Notes: a model not told the origin generated them from the letters alone. DNA of 35,860 bases from Acephala macrosclerotiorum (GCA_014904845.1 MU119634.1:1-35860); one strand, 5' to 3'; positions 22,331-35,860 are shown, counted from the first letter of the stretch. Numbers and translations are program-made.

Positions 22331-22723
22331 TAAATAACTTTATTTTATATAATAATTATATTAAAAATTTATATTTATTTAAATTAAATTTAAATTAAAT
22401 TTTTTTTAATTTTTAATTTTTTTTATAAAATATTATTTTATATTTTTAATTATAATATATTATATTTAATAATTAATAAATAAAATTTTTATAAATATAA
22501 AAATCAAATTAAATATATATTATTATAAATTCGATTATAATTTTATTATATATAATAAAAAATAAATATTAATAATATTAAAATTTTATAATTTTAAACT
22601 AGTATTCGTATTACGTAATTATTTAATAATATAAAATGTTTTTTCTTATATCGAAAAAAAAACTCGTTTAATAATTCGGTAAACGATTTAATAACGAACG
22701 AGTTTTTTCTTTTAATATTTAAT
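22331..22723. other. RIP-saturated spacer
   Basis: This is AT-rich DNA without genes. An inverted repeat of 12 bases (AAAAAACTCGTT at 22657-22668 and its complement at 22697-22708) lies just before the right repeat copy and may mark an old element end. Confidence 0.6.
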
Positions 22724-23510
22724 ATATATTTTATTTTATAAACTTCGTAAAAACGTTTTTACGAGAGATTATAAAGTTTTCGATTTTAATAATTTATTTT
22801 TATTTCAAGTTTCAAATTAAAAACTTTTAATTTGAACGTTTTATAAGCATTTAAAATTAGTATAATTATTAAAATAAAATAGTAATATAAAATTTTATCG
22901 AACGATAAAATCGATAAATCGATAAATATTTTAATATTTAAAATAAAAACGTACTACGAAGTTTTATATTACTAAAAAAATACTCTTTAAAATATTTGTT
23001 TTTTATATTGAATTACTATAATCGATTTAATTAATTTAAATTATTTTACTTAGTATATAATTTTAAAAAGAGACTTTTTATAACTTTTTTCGAAAATTAT
23101 ACAATTATAAAAATACTTAGTATTTAAATAAATACTTTAATATCTAAAATAAAATCGTATTTAAATAATTTTACGATCGTTATTTTTATTAAATACAAAT
23201 ATATTCTATTGATTTATATAATAACGAATTAATAAAATCGTTTAAAATTTAAAATTTAACGATATTTAATTAAATTTTAATTTATTTATAAATTTTATAT
23301 ACTTTGTATTAGTAAATAATTTATAATTATAAATTAATTATAATCGCGAGATTTTAATATTTTTTATTAAATCGATTATATATTAATTCGAAATTATTAT
23401 ATAATTATTAAATTTAAATACTTCGATTAAAATTTAATATATTATATTATATTATACTATATATTTATAATTCGAAATAATCGATAAATTATAAAATTAT
23501 TTTAAAAATT
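22724..23510 (+). repeat. Island-flanking repeat, right copy, RIP-saturated
   Basis: This stretch aligns with 8134-9180 in the same orientation. Conserved anchors include GTTTTATAAGCATTT near 22840, ATATTGAATTACTA near 23006 and ACTTAGTATATAATTTTA near 23048. Differences are overwhelmingly C to T or G to A, and CpG is mostly preserved. It has one 205-bp unit where the left copy has two, and lacks roughly 40 bases near the 9020-9060 equivalent. The end is poorly defined beyond about 23435. Confidence 0.75.
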
Positions 23511-23783
23511 AAATAATAAATCTTTTTTTAATAATAATATTTTCGTATTTTTATAATCGATTCAATAATTATTATTTACGTAATAATCATATAATGATTT
23601 TATTTTTATTATATTTTAAATTTGTTTATATTAATAAAACGTTTATAAAAATTTGATTTTTTTTAATTATTTAATTATAATATTTATTTTATTTAAATTC
23701 GTAAAAAAGAATTTTCAAATTAATTAATTAAAATAAATTATATATATTATATTTTTATTATATTTAAATTTTATATAATATAT
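23511..23783. other. AT-rich spacer before the LTR element
   Basis: This is RIP-like sequence with no recognisable gene or repeat. Confidence 0.5.
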
Positions 23784-23929
23784 TGTAACAATTGTAATAA
23801 GTAAAAAAAGATAATTTATTTTCTACGCTATAAAAATACTACTTATAGAAAAAGACTACGTTTAAACTACGTTTAATCTACGACTAAATATTATATGACT
23901 TTACTACTATTACACTCTATATTGTAATA
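23784..23929. repeat. LTR, left copy (146 bp)
   Basis: It begins TGTAACAATTG and ends TATATTGTAATA; the final TA could be a RIP-altered CA. It matches 32169-32314 over its full length, and the differences I checked are transitions. A shared core contains GACTACGTTTAAACTACGTT. Confidence 0.85.
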
Positions 23930-26900
23930 TTTGTTTCTATTAAAAATTTATATACGTTTTCGTGTAAAAAAAAATAAACTTTTTTTTTAAACTATAAAAA
24001 TTTAAAATTTGATTTATTTTTACAATTAATACTTTTTTTTACGTTTCGTACTTTTTAATCGTTTTTTTTTTTCAATAACAATTCGAATTTTTCGTTTTTT
24101 AATTTAATATATTTCAATGAAATTTTATAATCAATTTTTTTTTTTACGTTTTTAATATTGCAAAATCGAAATTTTCTATTTAAAAACTTAACGTAATTTG
24201 AAAATACTTCGTAGTATTATTTGAATTTCATTGTATCGACGACGATTTTAATAATTAATTTGATTTTAATATTATTTTTTAATCGTTTTTTTTTTTTTTA
24301 AATTTATTATTGAAAAAAAACTTTTTTATTAAAACGAATTCTTTTTTTTCGATGTTTTGATCTTTGTATTTTATTAATCGACTTTGTAATATATTATCGA
24401 AAATATCGTAATTATTTATAATAAATTTTAATTAATATATTACGTATATTTTAATTGTATTTATACAATTTTAATCGATATTAATTTATATTATATCGTA
24501 TATATTCTCGTTATCGATTCTATAAAATATTTTACAAAATTAAATAAAATTTATATTGAAATTTATTATATTGAATTTTTTGATTATTATTTTTTTAATA
24601 CTAAATAAAATCGACGATTTATTTCGCTTACGAAAAAAATTGATTATATATTCTAAATCAATTAAAAACGTATTTACAATTTTTACATTTTAAATTCTCG
24701 CGTTATACAATATAATTATATTATTTTTCTTCGTAATTACAATATTTTTTATTCGCTTTAACGATACTATATAATTTCTATTTTATATTCAAAATTTAAA
24801 GTTTTTTTCGTTTAATGAAATATTGATTTTTTTATTTAATATTAAAAATATTTTATTATTACTCAATTAAAAACTTTCAAAATTATTATATTAATTTTCG
24901 ATTTTTTTCATAATATAATTATTATCGTTTTTCTCATAATTATTAAAATATTCTTATATATTTTTTTTATTGTTGAAATTAATAGTTTTTTGTTTTTTAT
25001 CGTTTTTTTCGAATTTCGATTTATAAATTTTTTTTTAATTACTAAAAAAAAAACGATCAAACTTTTATTTTTTAATCTTAAATAAAATATCGTTATTAAT
25101 ACATCGTTTTAATTTTTCGACGTATTTCGCGAATAATTTTATTTACGTAAAATTTTTTATTATCAATTTACTAATATCGATTTATCGCTTTTTTTTTTCT
25201 TTGTATTTTTACAAATTTATTATAATAAAATCGTTCATTTTATAATATTTCAAAATATTATTATTTTAAATTAAATTATCAAATAAAATTTAAAATTCAT
25301 TAAAATATACATATAATAATACGTTTTTTTTTTTTATATTTTTTTTAAATTCGTCGTCAAATCGCGATTTTTAATCTATTTTTATAAATAATATTTAAAT
25401 CTTTTTTTTTTTGACAATAAAACTATATATTTATTTACGTTTAATAAAATTACTATTACAAATATAATAAAATAAATTTTTGTTATTAATTTAATTTTTA
25501 TTACAATTACGACTTTTTTTACTCTCGTTATTATTATTACAATTTCTATTTTCTACGTTTTTTTTATTGTTTTTTTATTTGTTAATTTTATTATTAAAAA
25601 ATTTATTTTCGTATTTCGTTTTAATAATATAAAATAATTAATAAAATCGAAAATTTTATTATTAATAAAAAATATTAAATTAAAAAAATACACGAAATTA
25701 ATCACATAATAACAATATAATAAATTTTTTATATATCGCAAAATTATAAAAATAAAAATACATTAATTTTTTAATTATTATTTAAATTTAAAAAAATAAT
25801 CTCATTATTTTAATTATATTGTAAACGTATTTTATTTTTCAGTTTTATTAATTGTATTTTGTAATTATAAATAAAAAATTTTGCGTTATTAAATAGTTTT
25901 ATTAAATACCAATTGTTTTATTTATTACTTTATTTTAAAAATTTAATTAAATATTTAATATTATGCTTTTTATCGTATTGAATAATACGTTTATTAATAA
26001 TACGATCGAATTTTCAATTTTTTTAATTTTTATTATTGTTTTCAACGTTTTTTATCGATTTTTAATTTTCGATTTTTTTATAATTGTACAAATTTTTTTT
26101 TTTTGAAATTGAATTTAAATAAACTATTAAAATAATTTTATAGATTTTTCAATAAAATAAAAAATCGAATTCGTATACGAATTTATTAATTTTACGTATA
26201 ATTTTAAATAAACGTATACATTATTTTAATATTTTTTTATTTGATTTTTTTAGTAAATTATAATTTTTATACAATTATAAATATATATAATCGTTTACGT
26301 TTATTGTAATTAGTTTGTATTTCATATTATAATATAATTTTATTGAATTATTAGCGAATTTTATTGCAATTTTTATATTATATTATTTAATTTTTTTAAT
26401 AATTTTTAATACATTTTTTATTAGAATATTATTAAGTAATATAATAAAATTTATTAAAAATTTAAATTTAATAATAATTTCGTTAAAAATACAATTTATT
26501 AGTATTGTAAAAACGTTATTAAAATTTGTTTAAAAAAAAATTATTATTTTAGATTATAAATTATTAAAATATATAAAAGCGTAAAATCGAATTTCGATTT
26601 CAATTATTTAGTTTTTTTTTTTTAATATGTCGTTAATTTAAAAATATTATATTGTAAATATTAAAAATTTAATTTTTAAAATTCGAAAGTAAATTTAATA
26701 TCGCGATTTGAAATTATTTGTTTAAAAATATTTTAATTTAATAATAATCATATTATAATATAAACGCGAATTTAGTTTTTTATAGTATATTTTATGTATT
26801 CAAAAATAAATAAATTTCTTTTATTGTATTTATATATTTGTATTATAAATATATTAAATTAATTGATATTTTCGAGTTTTTATAAATTAATAATAAAAAT

Positions 26901-27635
26901 TGTTAATAATATAATAATAAAATTAATTGTAATAATATAAAAAACTCGAAAAAATATTCGAATAAATTGAAATTCGTTATATAAACGATTTTTTTTGTAG
27001 TATTTTGTAAATAAATTTAATAATAATTAATATAATTTTTTAATTTTTTTTTAAATCGAGAAATATAAAATTGTTCGAATTTATAAAATGTATATTTTAT
27101 TTTGAAATAATATTTAGTATTCTAAATTTATTTGATTATTTTTTTTGTTATAATATTGAAAATATATAATTTGTAAATTGAATCGATAACGTAAAATAAA
27201 AATTTGTATTTAATTTGAAAAAAAGAATTTTTTTTAAAAATATAATTTGAAATATTTTTATTTTTCAATAAATCGAGTAAAATAAAAATTTTAACGAATT
27301 TTTTATTAAATTATAAATTTTTTACAATTTTAATTTTGATATTATTAATTATAACAATTTTTATTAATAAGAAAACGTTATCGAATTCGTTGTTCTTTGA
27401 AACGTCGAAAAACTCGATTACGTCGAAATATAATAATACGTTTAAAACGATATTAAAACGTTTTAAATAATAAATTATATTTAAATCGAATTGTAATAAA
27501 TATTGTAACGCGTATATTAATTTTATATTCGTTTTTGTAACGTTTGAAATATTGAGATATGTATAATCGTATACGCTTTTAATTGTTATATAATTTATTA
27601 AAACGATAATTTTTTATTAATTCGATTAAATTATT

Positions 27636-27756
27636 GTAAAGGGACAAAAGATGTTCGATTGTTTTCTAGGATTACAAAATGTCAGATTTCTTATATTCAG
27701 AAATAGATCACGTACTAAACTAGTCCAATGCGAATCGACAATACTATTACTCAACT
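27636..27756. other. Unmutated ~120-bp insert inside the degraded element
   Basis: About 120 bases of normal composition, beginning GTAAAGGGACAAAAGATG and ending ATTACTCAACT, sit in otherwise RIP-saturated DNA. C and G occur outside CpG throughout. TTATT flanks both sides (27631-27635 and 27757-27761), which could be a target duplication or chance in AT-rich DNA. No reading frame or RNA fold is recognised. Confidence 0.6.
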
Positions 27757-30700
27757 TTATTATATTATTAGTTTAAATTTTTTGTATATTCAAATTAAAT
27801 AAATTATTTTTAGTTTTATTAATTTGTAATTTTTTTCATTTAAATTAAAAAATTTATTTATAAATAAAATTAATTTTATTATATTTGCGTTTAATTTAAT
27901 TATATTTTTTAAGAATTTATTTTTTTTTTTGAAATAGAAAATTATTATTAAAAAAAAATTTTCGTTGAACGTATTTAAATTAAAAAATAAAATGTAATTT
28001 AATTTGAAATAAATAAAAAATTTATTTTTAAAAAATATATTTTGTAATATTTCAAATATTTGACGTTTTATTTTTATAAATTTTTATATAGTTTTAATAA
28101 TATAATTTTTTCATTTTTTTTTATCGTTTTTTGATTGCGATCTATTTTTAAAAATATCGTTTTACGTTTTTATAGAAATTTAACGATTTGTATATATTTT
28201 AATAAATAAAAATAAAAATAATTAATTATATTAATATATTTTTCGAGATTTTTTAAAGTTTTTAAAAAAATGATTTTATTGATAATTACGATTTTTTTTA
28301 TTATTATTATTATATTAAAAATATTTATTTTGTAATCGAGAAATTCGATTAACAAATATTTTAAAAAAAATATAATTTATAATTTGTAAATAGAATAAAA
28401 AATTTTTTAAATAAAAAATGTATTAAATAAACGTATTAAAAAAGATAATAATATTATTAATAAAATATTTTGTAAAATAATTATAAAAACGTAAAATTTT
28501 ATTTATAAATCTTTAAATATATTGTATAGAATTACGAAATTTTATAAAAACAATATAAAAGTATTTTTTGTTTTTTATAATTGATTATAATAAAACGATC
28601 GCGATAATTTTTTTAAATTAAAAACTAGTAAAGAATTGTAAATCGTCGATAATCGAAATAATTTGTTTTTTTTGTAAAATTTTTATAATTTTTAATTGTA
28701 ATAATATAAAGTATATATTAAGTATAATTGTTTTATTTAACGATTTTAAATCGATAATAAAACGGTTTATTTTTTTTTTTTTTTTTTCGATTATAAAAAT
28801 CGCGTTATTAAAAAGCGTCGATTTATTTGATTATTTTATACGATTGCGAATATACAAATTATTAAAGATTGTATTTATTATTTTTCGATGGCGAATTTTA
28901 AATAAATATTTTTTTGATAATATTTTTATATTTTATTATTTTTCGATTAAAAAAATACATATGTATTTTTTCTCGAGTATATTTAATAAATTTTTATTTG
29001 TTTAATATTTTGTAAATTCGATAATAAATTAATGTAATTGTTTTATAATTATTGTATTAATATTGTAGATTTTAATATTGTTATTGTATAGTAATTTGAG
29101 AATATTTTAAAAGCAATCGATTTTAAATATAAAAAAATAATCGCGTTATAATTTTTTAGTAAAAAGTATATTTTTTTTATTATTTTCATTTATTTTTAAA
29201 ATAGTTATTATAAGTATGAAATATATTGCGTTTTCGATTGAAATAAAATATGTTTTTTTATTCGTATAATCGTTGAAATAATTTAAATATATTTTAATAA
29301 AAACGATTTTTTTTATTTTGAAAACGTTTATAATAACTATAAAATTAGTATAGTTTAAAATAGTATTGTAAGCGTTTTTGAAATTTATTTTGAAAAAGTA
29401 GATTTTATTCGTAGAGATTTTAGTGTAAATTATTAATACGATAATTGTCGTTTTCGAAAAAATTATAATTTTTTTTATTATTCACATTTTTCGTATTATT
29501 AAAAGTCTTTTGATTTTGATTATTATTAAAATTATTAAATTTTTACAATAGTCAAATATAAAAATATTATTAATAAAATTAATAATTATTAATATAATTT
29601 ACAAAAATTCGATATTCAATAGTAATTTTAATTTTAATATTTTTATAATTTATATTATAATTACGATTTTCGCGAATAAATTTATTTTATTAATTTTATC
29701 GAAAATATACAATAAAAATATCGTTTATTTTAAGAATATTATTAATTTTAAAATATTTTCGAATATAATTATTCGTATTTTATTATAAATTATTTTGAAA
29801 TATAATTTCAAAAAGTCGATATCAATTAATAATCGTGTATATTTTGTATTTATATAAATAAATTTGATTTTTTTTTCGAAAATAAAACGCGTGTTTATTT
29901 TTATATAAATAAAATTTATAATATGTTATTATATTGTTTTATTATAGAATTTCATTTTAATAATTTTTATTTTTATATTTATTTATTATATTATTATTAT
30001 AACGATATTAATTAGTATAATTAATTTATTAATAAACGATATTATTTTATTATTTTTATATTCGTTTATATAAATATATTTAAAAAATTTAATACGAGAT
30101 AAAAAATTTGTTAAATATTTTTTATATATTGTATTTTTTTTTTTTTTGTAATCGTGAAATAATTAATATTTTTTTGTTTTTAATTTTTTAAAATAAATTA
30201 TTTTATTAGAAATTTTAAAAATATAAAAGTTTTTATTGTAATATAATTACTATTTTAAAGTTTTTATTAAAATTATTTTCGTATTTTTTTGTAATATTAA
30301 TGTAATTATTCGCGTAATTCGCGTTATCGTTTTATTAAAATCGTTTGAATTTTTGTTCGTTGTAAATAGATTTGTAAAATTTGTTTATAAAATTTTTTGT
30401 TTTTTTTGTTTTTGTTATTAGTGTATATTGTAGTAAGTAGTAGACGTGATTTTGTTAAAAGAAATTGTTATAAAATTGACGATATTTAATTGTTATTAAT
30501 ATTATTTAATTTTGATTAAAACAAACGAAAATTGAAATTAAAATTATTATAATAATAATTGTTTTATTGTACGTTTTATTGAAAGTAATTAGTATTTTTA
30601 GTATTATTATAATAAAATTGTTTTGTTGAAATTGTATTGCGATATTGTTTTTTTTGTAATTTCATTATTTAAATTTTTTGTTTTTTTATTAAATTTTTAA

Positions 30701-32168
30701 AATATGTAAATATTAAAATCGATTTATTAAAAATATATATTAATATTTTGAAGTCGATATTAAAATTATTGTATACATAAAAAAATTAATAATGTTTTTT
30801 GTTTATAATTATTGTTTTAATATATTGTATTATTATTATTATATAAACGCGAATATTTTTTTTTAATATTATATTATTTTTTGTGTACTTTTTTTTAATA
30901 ATTTTTTTAAAATTAAAAACGTCGAATTTTTGAAACGTTTTAAAAGTTTCTTTTTTTAAAGTTGAATATTTTCAAAAGTATAATAAAATATTAATCGAAT
31001 AATATTTTCAATTTTTTTTATATATTATCGTTATATTAATTTTTGGAAATATATTTGAAAATTTACGCGAATAATAATATTTTGTTTATTTATTGTATTA
31101 TATTTAAAAAAATCAATAAATAGTAATACATTTTTTCAAATTGTAATTTTATTTTAATTCGTATAATTTTTCGTGTTTTTATTATTTAAATTAAAAAATT
31201 CGATTTTTTCGAAATTTTATTTTATTAAAAAATTTATTATAAAATTAATAATATTATTAAAATTTATTTGAAATATATTTAATAATATTAAATTGTTATT
31301 AAAAGTTTAATTGTTTTTATTATTAAAAAGTAAATTGTTTTTATTATTAAAAAATGAATTGTTTTTATTATTAAATATAAAATTATTAAAAGTATTTTCG
31401 TTTTTATTATTATTATTATTGTTATTATAAAAATTTATTGTATTTGAACAATTGCAATATTTGTAATTGTTTTTTTGTAAATAGTTTTTTTCGTTTAATA
31501 ATTTTACGAATAATTGAATAATTTTTTATAATATTTTAAAAAATAATAAAAATAAATATTGTAATAATAAATCGATTAAAAACGTATTATTTTTTATTGT
31601 ATTGTTTTTAAATAATAATTGGTTTAATAATTATCAAAAAAAAATAAAATTATTTTTTTTATCGTTTTCGTTTTTAAACGAAATATTATTGATTGATTTT
31701 TATATTAAAATATACGTATTCGAGTAGTGTATAAATTGTTTAATCACTATCTCGAAATAAGTTTTATTAATTGTTTAATCGTTAGAGTACGGTAAAAACG
31801 ACGATTCGTTGTTTGTTGAAATTGTAAATTCGATTTCGATTATTGTGAATTCGAATCGTAGTAAACGTTTTTTCGATATTAGTATATTTTTCGATAAATA
31901 GCGTTTTAAAACGTAATTAAAAAAGTTTACGAAGTTTTTGATTTTGTCGATGTATTTGTGATTTGTTTGTTTGAATTAGTAAAATTAATAAGTGAGTATA
32001 ATAAAAGTAATTAGTAGTTCGATTGATATTAATTGATCGATATTATTATATCGTTGTATTACTCGTTTAAACTCGTAAAAAAGAATGTATAAATAAAAAT
32101 TCAATTTATAAAGTCTCGATAAGTCTTTAAACGTTGTATAAACGTTTTTAAAAACGTATTATTATTGT

Positions 32169-32314
32169 TGTAATAATTGTAGTAAATAGAAAAAAATGAT
32201 TTATTTTTTACGCTATAGAAATATTATTTATAGAAGGAGACTACGTTTAAACTACGTTTAGTCTACGACTAAATATTATATGATTTCGCTATCGTTATAT
32301 TCTATATTGTAATA
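32169..32314. repeat. LTR, right copy (146 bp)
   Basis: It begins TGTAATAATTG and ends TATATTGTAATA, with the same length and order as the left LTR. Two CG dinucleotides near 32286 and 32293 correspond to TA in the left copy, which shows that CpG is occasionally mutated on both strands. Confidence 0.85.
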
Positions 32315-35300
32315 TAATAGTAATTAAAATTTTATTTTAATTTTTTTATAATATTATTTAATAAATTTAATATATTTTCTTTGAATTTATTTTTTATTTA
32401 ATAAAAAAATTTAATTATTAATTATTATTATTAAATATTTCGCGTTTTTTTATTTTTTAATAATTTGATTTATAATTTTGTTTTTTTATAATATTTTAAT
32501 AATTTTATTTATTTATTGTTTTATTATTAAAATAATAATATTATTTATATAAATTATAATACGTAAAAAAACTTTTAATAAAAATTATAAAAAAAATAAA
32601 ATCTTTTTATAATAAATTATTATTAAATATTATAAAATTTATTATTTAATTAATAATAGATTTTGAAAATTTAAATTTTTTTTAAATAATTTAATTATTA
32701 TATTTTTAATAATTTTTTATATCGATTTAAAAATTAATATTAAAATATTATTTAATTTTATTATTATTATAATTAAATTTATTATAATTTTTTTTTTATA
32801 TATTAATTTAATTATATATTACGAATTATATAATTTATAATAATATTTTTTATTATTATTATAATATTATTATTTATATATAATATTTAATTTAATTTAA
32901 AATAATTCGTTTTCAAATTTTTTATTACGTAATATAATATATTTTTTAATTGTTTTTATAATTATTAAATTTTTTTTTAAAAAAGATTTTTAATATAATT
33001 TCAAAAGTTTATTATTTTATTATAAAGTTTTTTATATATTTAATTCGAAATATTAAATATATTAATATATTCGATAAAACGATATTAATTTCGTACGAAA
33101 TATTAAATATTTTATATATTAAATAAAAAAACAAATATAATAAAATATATTATTATTAAATTAATTTATATAAATTATATTCGAATTTTATTTTATTTTT
33201 TAATAATTATTAAAATTTTTTAATATATATTTAAATATAAAATATTATAATAATATTTTTATTTAATATTTTAAATTTTTTAATTTTATTAATTATACGA
33301 ATATATTTTTATATATTTTTTTAATAAAAATAAAATTTTTAAAACGTTTAATTTATTTTATTATTAATTTAAATATATAATATATAAAATAAATTTTAAT
33401 TCGTTTTTTTTAATAATTTATTTAATATTATTTTCGAAGTTTATTGAAAATTACAAATATTAAAATTAAAATAATTTTTTTTTTTTAGTTTTATAAATTA
33501 AATAATATAACTTTTAAAATTGTTAATTATATAAAAATATTTATTAATAAATTAAATGTAAAAAATAAAAATTTAAATTTCATATTTTATAATTATTATA
33601 ATCGTTATTTATTTTAATAAAAAATATGTAAAAATTAAAAAATATAATTTTAATTTTAATATAATTTAATATTACACGTAATTATTATTTTAATAAAAAT
33701 ATAACGTAAATTTTTTTTTTTTTTTTAATAAATATTTTTTTTAATTTTTTACGTTATTTTTATTATTTTTTTTTTAATCTTTTTTTAATCGAATTTTAAA
33801 ATAATTCGTATTTAAAAACTTTTTTAAAATTTTATTAAATATTAATTTTATTATAATATTTATCGAATTTTTTATAAATTTTTACGTTTATACGATTAAT
33901 AAAAAATTATAATATCGATTATAAAACGTTTTTTTTAATCGTTTTTAATTTATATAAATAATTATTAAAATTTTAAAAAATCGAATTATTAAATAATTAT
34001 ATTAATAATAAATTTAATTATAATTATTATATCGATTTTTTTATTATATTATATATTTTTAATAACGCGTTTATTTTTAATAAAATTATAATAAATAAAT
34101 AAAAATTTAATTTCGAATTTTTTATTATTTAATTTAAAAATTAAAATTTTTATTATTTATAAATAAATTATTAATAAAAACGAATAATTTTATTATAAAT
34201 AAATCGAAAATAATATATTTAATTTTTTAATTTAAATTTTTTTTTTTCGTTAAATTTTAATATTAAATAATAATAAATAAATTAAAAATTGTTTTTATTT
34301 AATAAATTATAATAATATAAATTTTTTTAATATATTATTTTCAATATTTAATTTATAAATTTAAAAAATTAATATTTATTAATTTGAATTTTTTATTTTT
34401 ATTTTTTTATAATAAATAAATTATATTTTCATATTTAATTAAAATATATTTATTAAAAATTAATAATATTTTTAAATTTAATTAAAAGTTTAATATTATT
34501 AAATAAAATTTTTTTATTAAAATAAATATATTATTAATTTATATTTTTATAATATTAAAAATTTTTTAAATAATTATAATTAAAAAATAAAAATCGTATA
34601 TTAATATAATTATAAATAATTTTATTTTATAATAATTATAATATATAATTTATTAATATATTTTTATTTTAATTTATTATTCGTTTTAAAAATTAATATT
34701 AATTTTTATTAAATTACGTATAATTTACGTAATACGAATTATTTTAATTATAAGCGAAAAATATTAAATTTTAATTATATAATAAATGTATTTTATAATT
34801 TTACGATTTTATTTATATAAATTAAATATTATTTAATTTTTATAAATTAAATTTTAATATTAAAAACGAAAAAATAAATTTATATAACGTAAAATTTATC
34901 GTTTTTTATATTTAAATTTTTTAACGTTATAAATAAATTTTTATTAATAGTAATTATAAAATTAATATTATATAAAAATAATAATATTTTCGAAAAAAAT
35001 ATAATATTAAATATTAATAAAAAAATTTTAAAAAATATTTATTTGAAAATATAAAAAAAATAAAAAAATTAATAAAAATATTAATTAAAATATTAAATAT
35101 ATTTTTATTTAAAGATTTTATTCGAAAATTATTTAATACGTTAAAATTATTATTTAAATCGATAATATTCGTAAAAAAAGTTTTTAAAAAATAAAAATAA
35201 AAAATCGAATATATAAATCGAAATTATTTTAAAAAAAAATATAATAATAAAAAAAAATATATATTTATAACGATTCGAGCGTAAAAAATTACGTTTATTT

Positions 35301-35860
35301 TCGAATTAATAATAAAAAATAATATAAATATAAAAATTTGTCATTTTTACGAGAAAACGATAATCGTATAAATAAAAATTAATTTATAAAGATTACGATT
35401 ATTAAAAACTACGTCGATAAATACGATTACAATTTTAATTTTTAATAAAAAATAAAAATAAAAATAAAAATAAAATATTAAATTATATTAAATTCGTAAT
35501 CGAAATTTTTAAAAATATTACGATTTAAAAAAAAATTCGAAAAATTTAAATATAAAAAACTATAAATTTTTTTTACTTCGAATTATTAAAAATATATTAA
35601 ATATCGATTTTAATAATATTCGTTAATAAATTTATAATATTATTTTAAAAAATATTCGAAAAATCGTAAAAATTTTAATAAAATTTAAAATTGAAATAAT
35701 TAAAAAAATATTAATATAAATTTAATTATCGAATAAAATTATATAATTATTAATAATAAATAATAAAAAAAATAATTAATACTATAAAAAACAATTATAA
35801 ATAAATATTATTAATTTACAAAAAAAAAAAAAAAAATAATTAAAATTAAATTAAAAAAAA
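32315..35860. other. Right AT-rich, RIP-saturated block
   Basis: Most C and G are in CpG, and long stretches (for example 34240-34680) have almost none. No reading frame, terminal repeat or RNA gene is visible. The window ends in A-rich sequence that shows no telomere repeat. Confidence 0.8.

Larger units (their letters stand above)
23784..32314. mobile_element. RIP-degraded LTR retrotransposon, ~8.5 kb
   Basis: Two 146-bp direct repeats bound 8.5 kb of AT-rich DNA, the size of a full LTR retrotransposon. No gag or pol reading frame survives, so the superfamily is not assignable. A purine-rich AATAGAAACAAA, read on the minus strand, abuts the left LTR and could be the polypurine tract of a minus-oriented element; this is weak. 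The five bases outside each LTR (TATAT and TAATA) do not form a clear target duplication. Confidence 0.75.

Noticed and set aside
22657..22708. Inverted repeat as a transcription terminator
   Set aside because: It has a 28-base loop in AT-saturated fungal DNA with no gene ending there; a relic of an element is more likely.
25553..28355. Minus-strand frames at 25553-25741 and 28170-28355
   Set aside because: Low-complexity I/N/K/F/Y-rich translations of AT-rich DNA; not genes.

Overview
The window looks like chromosomal DNA of a filamentous ascomycete (Pezizomycotina). It holds a gene island of about 13 kb (roughly 9.2-22.3 kb) with short GT-AG introns of 46-61 bp and typical fungal protein families. 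The island sits between long, extremely AT-rich blocks (1-8.13 kb and 22.33-35.86 kb) that look saturated by repeat-induced point mutation (RIP). Genus and species cannot be read from the sequence.

Layout. 1-8133: RIP-saturated block with no surviving gene. 8134-9180: a non-coding repeat in near-original, GC-richer form. 9247-10637 (+): pseudogene of an NAD-binding 6-phosphogluconate-dehydrogenase-like protein with a DUF1932-type C-terminus, split by a MITE. 10714-12029 (-): iron-containing alcohol dehydrogenase of the maleylacetate-reductase type with one nonsense codon. 12382-14692 (+): intact Zn2Cys6 transcription factor. 14844-15426 (-): secreted double-psi beta-barrel protein with a frameshift in its signal peptide. 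15971-16532: second MITE-like element. 17360-18380 (-): intact class II aldolase/adducin protein. 18755-19905 (+): intact quinone oxidoreductase. 20385-22063 (+): intact FAD-dependent dehydrogenase of the tricarballylate-dehydrogenase type. 22724-23510: a direct second copy of the 8.1-9.2 kb repeat, but fully RIP-mutated. 23784-32314: a RIP-degraded LTR retrotransposon with two 146-bp LTRs. 32315-35860: more RIP-saturated DNA.

How the genes fit together. Four redox or decarboxylase/aldolase families plus a pathway-type Zn2Cys6 regulator suggest a small catabolic cluster for an organic acid, sugar acid or aromatic compound; the substrate is unknown. The strongest new observation is that each of the three regulatory intergenic regions (Fe-ADH/regulator, aldolase/quinone oxidoreductase, and upstream of the FAD enzyme) contains one CGG-N11-CCG palindrome. 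Each lies 143-194 bp from its start codons and carries a shared half-site of the form CGGA(A/C)A(G/T)T. This is the spacing of a Gal4-type Zn2Cys6 dimer, so the cluster's own regulator is the obvious candidate binder.

The cluster appears to be decaying at one end: the dehydrogenase, the Fe-ADH and the barrel protein are broken, while the regulator, aldolase, quinone oxidoreductase and FAD enzyme read cleanly through all introns. The paired repeats give a before-and-after view of the mutation process. Differences are almost all C-to-T or G-to-A and CpG dinucleotides are largely spared, so almost the only C and G left in the AT blocks lie in CpG.
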